DNA of 64,000 bases from Hymenobacter nitidus. Lineage in GTDB: Bacteria; Bacteroidota; Bacteroidia; Cytophagales; Hymenobacteraceae. The stretch spans positions 124,001-188,000 of the forward strand of contig NZ_JAJADQ010000010.1 in assembly GCF_020447315.1 (NCBI RefSeq). The letters run 5' to 3'. A program made the translations under genes and the position numbers. Position 1 is the stretch's first letter, and every line of letters begins with the position of its first letter. Below are positions 34,541 through 42,577 of the stretch, one piece after another. The notes beneath the pieces are model-generated. The model was not told the origin of the DNA, did no database searches, and worked only from the letters and a program-made list of their open reading frames with translations.

Positions 34541-36085
34541 CTATATTTTTTCGGGCAGCAGCGTGGCTTCGGGGTAGTTGCCGAGCACGGGCTGGGCGGC
34601 GTCGCCTTCCGTCACGGCTTCCACCAGCAGCTTGCCGCCCACGAAAGCCCCTTTCCAGGACTCGCCCAGGCCGCCAAATACTTCTTCCCGGTCGCCGCGG
34701 GAGCGGAGCTTGTTCACGCCCACTTTAAAGGCGCGCACCTCCCGCGCGGTGCGGGCGGCCCACTTCGCGTCGTCGGAAGCCACGGCGGCTACCAGGGCCC
34801 CGTTGCTGATGTTCATTTCGCCCACCAGCTCCTCTACCCTATCCACCAGCACAATGGAGTCGATGGGGCCGAAGGGCTCCTTGAAGTATAGCTCGCTCTG
34901 CCGGGGCAGGTTTACCAGGGCCCGGGGGGCGCGGTAGGCACTCATGTCCTGGCCGGGCAGAAACAGGTTTTCGTCGAGTTTGCCGGCGTAAATGGGCGTG
35001 GCGCCGGTTTTCAGCGCATTGTCGTAGAGCCGGTCGAGGTCTTCGGCCTGGGTTCGGTTGATAACCGGGCCAAAAGCCAGGTCGGGCAGGGCGTCGCCGG
35101 GGTTGTCGACCAGCGTGGGGTTGCCCACCTTCAGGCTTTTGATGGCCGTGTGGTAGGTTTCCAGGAACTCGGGAAACAGGCTGCGCTGCACCACAAAGCG
35201 CACGTAGGCCGTGCAGCGCTGCTTGCCGTAGTCGTAGCCCTTCTTGAGCTGGTCGGCCAGGCTCTGCCAGTCGCTGTAGTCCCAGATGCCGTAGGTGTTC
35301 ACGCCTTCCATTTCCAGCATGTAGCGCTTGTGCTCCGAGCTCAGGGCGTCGGCAATGTTGCGGCCGTTGTAGCGCCCGCCCACGAAGGAGAGGCAGTCGA
35401 CGGCGTCGTTTTTCACCAGCACTTCGCTCAGCTCGCCGCCCCCACCGCTCACCAGCGTCACGGGCAGGCCGCAGCGCCGGGCAATGGCAAAGGCGAAGCT
35501 CAGGGAAATAAAGCCGCCGTCGGTGGGCGTTTTGGCAATAACGGAGTTGCCGCACAGCACCTGCACCAGCACGGCGTGCAGCAGCACCGAATGCGGGTAG
35601 TTCCAGGAGGCAATGTTGGAAACCAGGCCCAGGGGCTTGCGGGTGCCCAGCATCTCCTCGATGTTGTCGACGTACCACTGCACGCCCTCAATGGCGCGGT
35701 CAATATCAGTAAAGCCCAGCTTGTAGGTTTTGCCGATTTCCCACATCAGCAGCTTGCCGACCAGCTCCACATGCTCGCGCAGCTGGTTGAGGCAGTCCTG
35801 CACTTTCTCGCGGCGGGCGTCCAGGTCGGTGCTGGCCCAGGCGGCGGCTTCCTTTTTGGCCGCCTGCACGGCCTTCAGAGCCGTTTCACGGTCCAGCATC
35901 GGCATCCAGCCCAGCTGAGTACCGTCGATGGGCGAGAGAAATTCGCGGGGGGTGCCGGGCTGCTGCCAGCGGCCTTCCATCAGGTTCTGAAACTTGCCGT
36001 CGGGCGTGAATATTTCGGGCGTAATCTGCTTAACCTGGTTCAGCAAGGCGCCGAACTCCACCGTGGGCGAAATGATTTTGGGCAT
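34541..36085 (-). CDS. Aldehyde dehydrogenase superfamily protein, divergent
   Basis: This 514-residue protein keeps the ALDH fold landmarks. It has the NAD-site motif ASWNYP (159-164), IAKTPTD (183-189), a catalytic Cys in QRCTAYVR (C291) and a candidate general-base Glu at about 258. Several consensus elements are altered: the usual ELGGK segment reads EMEGVN, the FTGS loop reads SFVGGRYNG, and GQxC reads GKQRC. Activity is therefore likely but the substrate is unclear. It follows fbp on the same strand after 88 bases. The ATG at 36085 precedes the first conserved segment; 35 codons upstream in frame are not family-like. Confidence 0.82.
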   Translation of the reverse strand: MPKIISPTVEFGALLNQVKQITPEIFTPDGKFQNLMEGRWQQPGTPREFLSPIDGTQLGWMPMLDRETALKAVQAAKKEAAAWASTDLDARREKVQDCLNQLREHVELVGKLLMWEIGKTYKLGFTDIDRAIEGVQWYVDNIEEMLGTRKPLGLVSNIASWNYPHSVLLHAVLVQVLCGNSVIAKTPTDGGFISLSFAFAIARRCGLPVTLVSGGGGELSEVLVKNDAVDCLSFVGGRYNGRNIADALSSEHKRYMLEMEGVNTYGIWDYSDWQSLADQLKKGYDYGKQRCTAYVRFVVQRSLFPEFLETYHTAIKSLKVGNPTLVDNPGDALPDLAFGPVINRTQAEDLDRLYDNALKTGATPIYAGKLDENLFLPGQDMSAYRAPRALVNLPRQSELYFKEPFGPIDSIVLVDRVEELVGEMNISNGALVAAVASDDAKWAARTAREVRAFKVGVNKLRSRGDREEVFGGLGESWKGAFVGGKLLVEAVTEGDAAQPVLGNYPEATLLPEKI

Positions 36086-36173
36086 GAAGGAAAGGTAAGG
36101 GTGTTGGATGAGACCAGGCGGGCGGGAAGAAAACCAGAGCGGCGCGGATGCAATATGCGGTAAGTAAGATATT

Positions 36174-37214
36174 TTAGCGGGCTTCGCCAACCGCGCTGCT
36201 GACGGCCGGCTCGTTTTCCATGCAGGCTACCAAGTCGTCGACCATGGCCGAGGAGCCGATGAAGAGCGGGGCGCGCTGGTGGTAATCAGTGGGCACGATG
36301 TCGAGGACGGCCTCGGTGCCGGCCAGGGCTTTGCCACCGGCCTGCTCGATGAGGAAGGCCAGCGGATAGCCTTCGTAGAGCAGGCGCAGCTTGCCGTTGG
36401 CATTTTTGGCCGTGGGCGGATATAGGTAGATACCGCCCTTAAACAGGTTGCGGTGGTAATCGGCGACCAACGAGCCGATGTAGCGTCCACTGTAGCGGCG
36501 CTCCTTGCACTGGGTGAGGTAGCTGCGCACCCACTCGGGGTAATCAAACCAGTTGCCTTCATTGCAGGAAAACGTGGTGCCCTGCTCGGGAATCTGCACG
36601 CCGTCGTGGGACAGGAAAAATTCCCCCAGGGAGTTTTCGTACGTGAAGCAGGCCACGCCATGGCCGGTGCTGTAGACGAGCATCGTGCTGGAGCCGTACA
36701 GAATGTAGCCCGCGCCCACCTGCTTGCGCCCGCCCTGCAGAAAGTCTTCCCGCGTGGCCTTGCTGCCGATGGGCGATACGCGGCGGTAGATGCTGAAAAT
36801 AGTGCCGATGCTCACGTTCACATCGATGTTGCTGGAGCCGTCGAGCGGGTCCATGGCTACCACGTAGCGGCCCTGGTCGTTGCCGGTGTGGATGATTTCG
36901 TCGTCTTCCTCCGAGAGAATGGCGCAGGCCTCACCCCCGTTTTTCAGGGCCCGGATAAAGCGGATGTTGGCTACCACGTCGAGCTTCTGCTGCTGCTCGC
37001 CCTGCACGTTCTGGGCGCCGTAGTTGCCGGTAATATCCATCAGGCCGGCCCGGTTGATTTCCCGGTTCACGATTTTGGCGGCCAGGGCCATGTCGCGCAG
37101 CAGCTGGCTCAGCTCACCGGTGGCGAAAGGAAATTCGGCCTGCTTGCGCATGATATAGCGGTCCAGCGTGGTGCCGACGGGGCTGGCCAGGGTATTTTCT
37201 TGGGGTGCGGTCAT
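36174..37214 (-). CDS. fbp: Fructose-1,6-bisphosphatase, class I
   Basis: This 346-residue enzyme hydrolyses fructose-1,6-bisphosphate in gluconeogenesis. The metal and phosphate motif DPLDGSSN is at 122-129, with upstream SEEDDE (101-106) and the C-terminal KLRLLYEGYPLAFLIEQAGG region. Growth on galacturonate yields pyruvate and triose phosphate, so Fbp is needed to make hexoses. Its location immediately beyond the galacturonate operon, separated by a terminator at 37257-37286, fits that need. Confidence 0.96.
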   Translation of the reverse strand: MTAPQENTLASPVGTTLDRYIMRKQAEFPFATGELSQLLRDMALAAKIVNREINRAGLMDITGNYGAQNVQGEQQQKLDVVANIRFIRALKNGGEACAILSEEDDEIIHTGNDQGRYVVAMDPLDGSSNIDVNVSIGTIFSIYRRVSPIGSKATREDFLQGGRKQVGAGYILYGSSTMLVYSTGHGVACFTYENSLGEFFLSHDGVQIPEQGTTFSCNEGNWFDYPEWVRSYLTQCKERRYSGRYIGSLVADYHRNLFKGGIYLYPPTAKNANGKLRLLYEGYPLAFLIEQAGGKALAGTEAVLDIVPTDYHQRAPLFIGSSAMVDDLVACMENEPAVSSAVGEAR

Positions 37215-37256
37215 GGGTGGGAGTCGGAAAGTGTCGGATACGATGAGGCTCAGAAA

Positions 37257-37286
37257 CCAGTTTCCCTCCGCGGAGGGAGGGAAACT
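37257..37286 (-). terminator. Hairpin at the end of the galacturonate operon
   Basis: CAGTTTCCCTCC and GGAGGGAGGGAAACTG form a GC-rich stem with a bulge, located between the DUF4440 gene stop (37310) and the fbp start (37214). It probably ends the long minus-strand transcript. Confidence 0.65.
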
Positions 37287-37309
37287 GACTTTGGCGCTTG
37301 GTTACTCTA

Positions 37310-37786
37310 TTAGCTTTTGGCTTCAGGCTGCTTCTGGCTTTGCCAGAGCACCACCTGCCAGCCTTTCTTGGCGTCTTTCACCTGCACCACCACGTACTTG
37401 AGGTGGGCAATGTTGGGCGTGCCGTCGGGCTTATTGGGCTGGGTGATGGTGATGGTACCGTTCACCACGGCGGCTTTGCCGTCGTTGTAGGCCCGCACGT
37501 TCAGAGCTTCCACGTCGATTTTGTCGTAGACGCTCTTGCCGTCCCGGATGCTCTGGATGTAGTCGGGCTTGCCGTTCTGCTTGCCGTTGGAGTGAGTGTA
37601 CACCAGGTCGTCGGCAAAGACTTTCTCCAGAAAGGCATAGTCTTTTTTCACCTGGGCCTCAAAACGCTGGCGCTCCAGGGCTTCCACTTCCTTGACGGCC
37701 GCCATATCTTTCTTGTTGGTTTTGGATTGGGCCAGAGCCGCCACGCCGAGCACGAGCAGCAGGGCAAACGTGAGAAGTCGTTTCAT
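37310..37786 (-). CDS. Secreted DUF4440 / NTF2-like protein
   Basis: This 158-residue protein has a signal peptide (MKRLLTFALLLVLGVAALAQ) and an NTF2-like cone fold. The repeated RFEAQVKKDYAFLEKVFADDLVYTHSNGK segment and the closing GWQVVLWQSQ strand are typical of DUF4440 proteins. Some NTF2-like proteins are isomerases or hydrolases and many are only known as folds. It begins 15 bases after exuT and is the last gene of the galacturonate operon, so a role in uronate or pectin use is suggested by context only. Confidence 0.8.
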   Translation of the reverse strand: MKRLLTFALLLVLGVAALAQSKTNKKDMAAVKEVEALERQRFEAQVKKDYAFLEKVFADDLVYTHSNGKQNGKPDYIQSIRDGKSVYDKIDVEALNVRAYNDGKAAVVNGTITITQPNKPDGTPNIAHLKYVVVQVKDAKKGWQVVLWQSQKQPEAKS

Positions 37787-37801
37787 GAGTACCGCTAATG
37801 C

Positions 37802-39157
37802 TTAGGCTTCGAGGTCGATTTTCTTCATGCGCGGGGCCAGGAAGTGCATCAGCACCCAGGCCAGCAGGTAGGCGCCCCCGCAAATCCAGAACATGATAAA
37901 GTAAGCCTTGTCGAGCTGGCCGATGCTTTCGTAGTAGACGAACATACGTTTCTGCACCAGGGCCGTGAGGGCAATGCCGCCCAAGCCACCGGCCATGCCG
38001 CCAATGCCGGTTACCGAAGCCACGGCCCGCTTGGGGAACATGTCCGACACGGTGGTGAAGATGTTGGCGCTCCAGGCCTGGTGAGCCGCGGCGGCAATAC
38101 CGATAACCAGCACGGCCAGCCACATATCAATCTGCCCCAGACGCTGGGCAAACACAATCGGGAATACGCACAGGGCGATGAGCAGCATGCTGGTTTTGCG
38201 GGCTTTGAAAGCGGGCATGCCGTTACGGATAAAGTTCAGCGGAATCCAGCCGCCGCCCACGCTGCCGATGCTCGACAGCACATACACGGCCGCCACGGGC
38301 AGGGCCACGGCGGTGCCTTTCAGACCGTACTGCTTGTTGAGGAAGTCGGGCAGCCAGAACAGGTAGAACCACCACACTGGGTCGGTCAGGAACTTGCCCA
38401 GCACGAAGGCCCAGGTCTGGCGGTAGGTCAGGAGCTTAAACCAGGATACTTTGGGCTCCGTCTCGATGGACGCCGCGGCCAGGTCGTCCACGTCGGAGTG
38501 GATGTAGTCGAACTCGGCCTTGGTGAGCTTGGCGTGGCGGGCGGGCACTTCGTAGAGCCAGAACCACAGCCCCAGCCAGACAAAGCCGATGGCGCCGGTG
38601 ATGATAAAGGCCCACTGCCAGCCGATGGTTTCGGCAATCAACGGCACCGTCAGTGGGGCAATAATAGCCCCCACGTTGGAGCCCGAGTTGAAGATACCGG
38701 TGGCCAAAGCCCGCTCCTTCTGCGGAAACCACTCGGCCGTGGTTTTGATGGCGGCCGGGAAGTTACCGGCCTCCGTCACGCCCAGAAACGCCCGGGCCAC
38801 GCTGAAACCCAGCGTGCTACTCACGAAGGCGTGGCCGATGGCGGCCAGGCTCCACAGAAACGTCGATAGGGCATAGCCCATCTTGGTGCCGAGCTTGTCG
38901 ATGATGCGGCCTACGCCCAGCATACCTAGCGAGTAGGCCAGCTTAAAGGCAATTTCGATGTTGGCGTAGTCGCCCGAGTTCCACTTGAACTCGACTTCCA
39001 GGTAAGGCTTCAGCAGCGAAATTACCGCCCGGTCGAGGTAGTTGACCGTGGTGGCAAAAAACACCAGGGAGCAGATTGTCCAGCGGTATTTGCCGATGGT
39101 AGAGTCCAACGAGGGCGGGTTGGGCACGGTTGGGGGGATAACCGGGGCTGTGTTCAT
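37802..39157 (-). CDS. exuT: Hexuronate MFS transporter, ExuT-like
   Basis: This 451-residue major facilitator of the anion:cation symporter family has 12 hydrophobic segments. It shows the TM1 motif VFFATTVNYLDRAVISLLKPYL (NYLDR is diagnostic), GVTEAGNFPAAIKTTAEWFP in TM4, and the central acidic loop DVDDLAAAS. Family members import hexuronates such as galacturonate. The ATG at 39157 shares its A with the eda stop codon (TGATG), so translation is probably coupled. A GTG one codon upstream is an alternative start. It is the only transport gene in the operon. Confidence 0.9.
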   Translation of the reverse strand: MNTAPVIPPTVPNPPSLDSTIGKYRWTICSLVFFATTVNYLDRAVISLLKPYLEVEFKWNSGDYANIEIAFKLAYSLGMLGVGRIIDKLGTKMGYALSTFLWSLAAIGHAFVSSTLGFSVARAFLGVTEAGNFPAAIKTTAEWFPQKERALATGIFNSGSNVGAIIAPLTVPLIAETIGWQWAFIITGAIGFVWLGLWFWLYEVPARHAKLTKAEFDYIHSDVDDLAAASIETEPKVSWFKLLTYRQTWAFVLGKFLTDPVWWFYLFWLPDFLNKQYGLKGTAVALPVAAVYVLSSIGSVGGGWIPLNFIRNGMPAFKARKTSMLLIALCVFPIVFAQRLGQIDMWLAVLVIGIAAAAHQAWSANIFTTVSDMFPKRAVASVTGIGGMAGGLGGIALTALVQKRMFVYYESIGQLDKAYFIMFWICGGAYLLAWVLMHFLAPRMKKIDLEA

Positions 39158-39813
39158 CACGAAGCGCGAGAGGTGAGAAATTGCATAAGTGGCGCAATCC
39201 GCGGCGCGAGGACGGCCACGTCGTCGGCGCCTTTAAAGAGCTGGGAGCCAATCCCAACCACATTTACGCCGGCCCCGAACCACTCGGTGAGGCTGGCCTG
39301 GGTGGGCTCTACCCCACCGGTTACCATGAGCTTCACCGCGGGCATGGGCCCGCGCAGGCTCTTGATAAAGTCGGGACCGAGCACGTTGCCGGGGAAAATC
39401 TTGACTAGGCCCGCCCCGAGCTGGCTGGCGGTGTACACTTCGGTGAGCGTCATGGCGCCGGGCACCCAGGCCACGTCGTGGCGGCGGCAGGCCTCGGCCA
39501 CGTCAGTGGTCATGATGGGTTGCACCACGAAGTCGGCGCCGGCGGCAATGAACTGCTCGGCCTGGGCCGCGGTGTAGATAGTACCGATGCCCAGCAGCAT
39601 CTCGGGCAGATGCTCGCGCACGTAGCGCTGCAGCTGGGTAAAGACTTCAAAGGCATTGGCCCCGCGGTTCGTGAATTCAAAGACGCGGACGCCGCCTTCG
39701 TAGCAGGCCTTGACCACGCGCTGGGCGTAGGCCGCGTCGGCGTGGAAGAACACCGGCACCAGTGGGGCCTGCAGCACGCGCTCCAGAACTTCGGCGGAAG
39801 AGTATCGGGACAT
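39157..39813 (-). CDS. eda: 2-keto-3-deoxy-6-phosphogluconate (KDPG) aldolase
   Basis: This 218-residue class I aldolase cleaves KDPG to pyruvate and glyceraldehyde-3-phosphate. The Schiff-base Lys is in LVKIFPG (K138), the acid/base Glu in VFEFTNRG (E46), and the phosphate-binding loop is VTGGVEPT. It sits between kdgK and exuT, exactly where the last step of the galacturonate route is needed. A second, clearly related copy is at 61301-61957. Confidence 0.95.
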   Translation of the reverse strand: MSRYSSAEVLERVLQAPLVPVFFHADAAYAQRVVKACYEGGVRVFEFTNRGANAFEVFTQLQRYVREHLPEMLLGIGTIYTAAQAEQFIAAGADFVVQPIMTTDVAEACRRHDVAWVPGAMTLTEVYTASQLGAGLVKIFPGNVLGPDFIKSLRGPMPAVKLMVTGGVEPTQASLTEWFGAGVNVVGIGSQLFKGADDVAVLAPRIAPLMQFLTSRAS

Positions 39814-39816
39814 GGG

Positions 39817-39905
39817 TTTTGGTTTTTAGGTACTGGTTGTTGGTTTTTGGCTCCTGGGATTCAGCATTCTGGGCCAAAAACCAACAACCAGCAACCAAAA
39901 ACCAA
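39817..39905 (-). repeat. Long inverted repeat in the kdgK-eda spacer
   Basis: GGTTGTTGGTTTTTGG (39835-39850) and CCAAAAACCAACAACC (39874-39889) are perfect 16-bp complements around a 23-base loop. Outer GGTTTTTAGG and CCAAAAACCAA units extend the symmetry. The composition (GT on one strand, AC on the other) differs from the surrounding GC-rich genes. It lies inside the operon, so it is more likely a processing or attenuation hairpin, or an inserted repeat, than a full terminator. Confidence 0.7.
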
Positions 39906-39906
39906 T

Positions 39907-40917
39907 TTAGCGGAGCAGGCGCCCCGAGGTGTTGCCTTTCACCACTTCGTCGACTTCGGCCTTGGTGGCCAGGTTGAAGTCGCCGTGAATGGTGTGCTTG
40001 AGGGCGGAAGAAGCCACCCCGAAGGTCAGGGCCTGCTGCTGGTCGTGGGTCGTGAGTGAGCCGTAGATAAAGCCCGCAATGAAGGCGTCGCCGCCCCCGA
40101 TGCGGTCCACGATAGGCACGATGTCGTAGCTGGGGCTTTCCACGAAGCTCTTGCCATCGTAGAGGATGCCTTTGAGCTGGTTGTGCGAGGCGCTCAGGGT
40201 TTCGCGCCGCGTGGTGATGACCTGCTTCACGGTGGGAAAGCGCGCCATCAGCTGTTCGGCCATCGAAGTAAAGCTATGCGAAGCACCTTCTTGCGGTACA
40301 ATGCCGAATAAATCTTCGGAATCGTTTTCGGAAGCCACGATGACGTCGCAGCCTTCGACCAGCCCTGGCATTACATCCTGGGCTTTCTGCCCGTACTGCC
40401 ATAGGTTGCGGCGGTAGTTCACGTCGCCCGACACGGTGATGCCCAGTCGGCGGGCCGTAGTTATAGCATCCTGGCAAGCCTGGGCGGCGGCGGCGGAAAT
40501 GGCCGGCGTGATGCCCGTCCAGTGAAACCAGCTGGCGTCTTTCAGGATTTCCTCCCAGTTGAAGTCTGCGGGCCGCAGGTTGGCAAAAGCCGAGTCGAAC
40601 CGGTCGTACACCACCTTGCTGGGCCGCATGGAGGCCCCGACTTCCAGGAAATACAGCCCCAGCCGCTCCCCGCGAAACACGGTGTGCTGCATGTTCACGC
40701 CATAGCGCTGAAAGTGCTGGGTAGCGGCTTGGCCCAGCTCGTTGGCAGGAAAGCAGGTGACGTGGGCCGCGGGCATGCCCAGCTGGGTCAGGGACGCGGC
40801 CACGTTGGCCTCGCCGCCGCCGTAGGTGGCTTCGAACGTGGGGGTTTGGGTTAAGCGGTAGTTCAGCGGCGGCGAGAGCCGCAACATGATTTCGCCGAAC
40901 GTGACTACCTGCTTCAT
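39907..40917 (-). CDS. kdgK: 2-keto-3-deoxygluconate kinase
   Basis: This 336-residue PfkB-family sugar kinase phosphorylates KDG to KDPG. The N-terminal substrate lid begins with TFGEIMLRLSPP. It has YGGGEANVA (32-40) and the PfkB signature DRIGGGDAFIAGF, with catalytic Asp 277. Both branches of the pathway, KduI/KduD and UxaC/B/A, converge on its substrate. The gene is 70 bases after uxaC on the same strand and is separated from eda by a hairpin. Confidence 0.94.
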   Translation of the reverse strand: MKQVVTFGEIMLRLSPPLNYRLTQTPTFEATYGGGEANVAASLTQLGMPAAHVTCFPANELGQAATQHFQRYGVNMQHTVFRGERLGLYFLEVGASMRPSKVVYDRFDSAFANLRPADFNWEEILKDASWFHWTGITPAISAAAAQACQDAITTARRLGITVSGDVNYRRNLWQYGQKAQDVMPGLVEGCDVIVASENDSEDLFGIVPQEGASHSFTSMAEQLMARFPTVKQVITTRRETLSASHNQLKGILYDGKSFVESPSYDIVPIVDRIGGGDAFIAGFIYGSLTTHDQQQALTFGVASSALKHTIHGDFNLATKAEVDEVVKGNTSGRLLR

Positions 40918-40986
40918 GAAAGGAGTGGTTGTGAGGAAAGAATCAGGAAAAAGAGCGGGCCCGCAAAGCAGCCGGCCCGCCGCAAG

Positions 40987-42438
40987 CTAGGCTTTCTCGG
41001 CTACGCGGGCGGCTTCTACCGGCTCGGCCTGGCTTTCGAAGCCAAAATAGCCCTTGGCGTTGTTGTAGCAAATGTTCTGCACCATGCCGCCTAGCAGCTC
41101 CATATCATCGGGCAGCTCGCCGTTTTCCACGTCGTTGCCCAGGATGTTGCACAGGATGCGGCGGAAGTACTCGTGGCGCGGGTACGAGAGGAAGCTGCGC
41201 GAATCGGTGAGCATGCCCACGAAGCGGCTCAGCAGGCCCAGGTTCGACAGGGCGTTGATCTGGCGCTCCATGCCGTCTTTCTGGTCGAGAAACCACCAGC
41301 CCGAGCCGAACTGCATCTTGCCGGCCACAGTACCGTCCTGGAAGTTGCCGATCATGGTGGCAAACAGCTCGTTGTCGGCCGGATTCAGGTTGTAGAGAAT
41401 CGTTTTGGCCAGCTTGTCCTGGGTGTCGAGCCGGTCGAGGAACTTCGACAAGGCCTGGCCCTGCGAGAAGTCGCCGATGGAGTCCCAGCCCGTGTCGGGG
41501 CCCAGCTGGCGCAGCTGGCGGGCGTTGTTGTTGCGCAAAGCGCCCAAATGGAACTGCTGGGTCCAGCCTTTCTCCCAGTCCAGCTCGGCCAGGAATACCA
41601 GCATGGCCGACTTGAATTGCAGCACTTCCTTCGGCTTCAGGCTTTCCCCGCCGCGCACTTTGGCGAAGATGGCGCTGATTTCCGCGTCGGTGTAGTCGTC
41701 GGCGTAAATCTGCTCCAGGCCGTGGTCCGACAGGCGGCAGCCCAGGGCGGCGAAGTAGTCGTGGCGCACGCGCAGAGCTGTGAGCAGGTCCGGGTACGAG
41801 ACAATATCCACGGCGGCGGAGGCACCCAGCTTATCGAGGTAGGCGTTGTAGGCCGAGGCATCTTCGGGGCTCATGGCCTTATCGGGGCGGAAGGTGGGCA
41901 GCACCTGTACGGCAAACCCCGAGGCGGCCAGGGCCCGGTGGTGTTCCAGGGAGTCGGCCGGGTCGTCGGTGGTGCACAGCGTCTTCACGTTCATCTTCAG
42001 CAGCAGGCCGCGCACCGAGTACTCGGGCGTCTGAAGCAGGGCGTTGCAGTGCTCGTAGATGCGGCGGGCGCTGTCCTTGTTTAGCACCTCGGTCACGCCG
42101 AAATAGCGCTGCAGCTCCAGGTGGGTCCAGTGGTAGAGCGGGTTGCGCAGGGTGTAGGGCACGGTTTCGGCCCACTTCTCGAACTTCTCCCAGTCGGAAG
42201 CACTGCCCGTGATGTAGCGCTCGTCGATGCCGTTGGTGCGCATGGCCCGCCACTTGTAATGGTCGCCGTAGAGCCAGAGCTGGGTGATACTCTCAAACTG
42301 CTTGTCCTCCGCAATCTGGTCGGGCAGCAGGTGGTTGTGGTAGTCGATGATGGGCATCGGGGCGGCATACTCGTGGTAGAGCATGCGCGCGGTTTCCGTC
42401 TGCAGCAGGAAATCAGTATCGAGGAAGGGCTTTTTCAT
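40987..42438 (-). CDS. uxaC: Glucuronate/galacturonate isomerase UxaC
   Basis: This 483-residue amidohydrolase-superfamily enzyme converts D-galacturonate to D-tagaturonate (and glucuronate to fructuronate). The metal motif DYHNHLLPDQIAE (HxH) is near residue 34 and the C-terminal LTDSRSFLSYPRHEYFRRIL segment is strictly characteristic. Length matches the family. It is followed by kdgK. A 139-base spacer separates it from uxaA, which is upstream in transcription, so it may also have its own promoter. Confidence 0.96.
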   Translation of the reverse strand: MKKPFLDTDFLLQTETARMLYHEYAAPMPIIDYHNHLLPDQIAEDKQFESITQLWLYGDHYKWRAMRTNGIDERYITGSASDWEKFEKWAETVPYTLRNPLYHWTHLELQRYFGVTEVLNKDSARRIYEHCNALLQTPEYSVRGLLLKMNVKTLCTTDDPADSLEHHRALAASGFAVQVLPTFRPDKAMSPEDASAYNAYLDKLGASAAVDIVSYPDLLTALRVRHDYFAALGCRLSDHGLEQIYADDYTDAEISAIFAKVRGGESLKPKEVLQFKSAMLVFLAELDWEKGWTQQFHLGALRNNNARQLRQLGPDTGWDSIGDFSQGQALSKFLDRLDTQDKLAKTILYNLNPADNELFATMIGNFQDGTVAGKMQFGSGWWFLDQKDGMERQINALSNLGLLSRFVGMLTDSRSFLSYPRHEYFRRILCNILGNDVENGELPDDMELLGGMVQNICYNNAKGYFGFESQAEPVEAARVAEKA

Positions 42439-42577
42439 AATCGTTAAGTGGGGCCGGGTGGGAAACCGAGTGTTAATAGGAGGTCGGAGGTTACAGGAGC
42501 AAGGTAAACGGCAGTAAAAGTATCCGCATCCTGAACTCTCCTGCTAGCGAAGAAATGCGGGATGCGGCCCTGCTACT

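Noticed and set aside
32983..34728. Plus-strand frame of 581 codons with a perfect internal peptide repeat
   Set aside because: The repeat (WSVRLGVRTVDFHSTNR) is simply the two identical tRNA-Glu genes read as codons. The rest is antisense to gap and to the end of the aldehyde dehydrogenase gene.
42439..42577. ATCGTT near 42440 considered as a fourth LacI operator
   Set aside because: Only one half-site is present. The expected CCGGGAACGTT does not follow.
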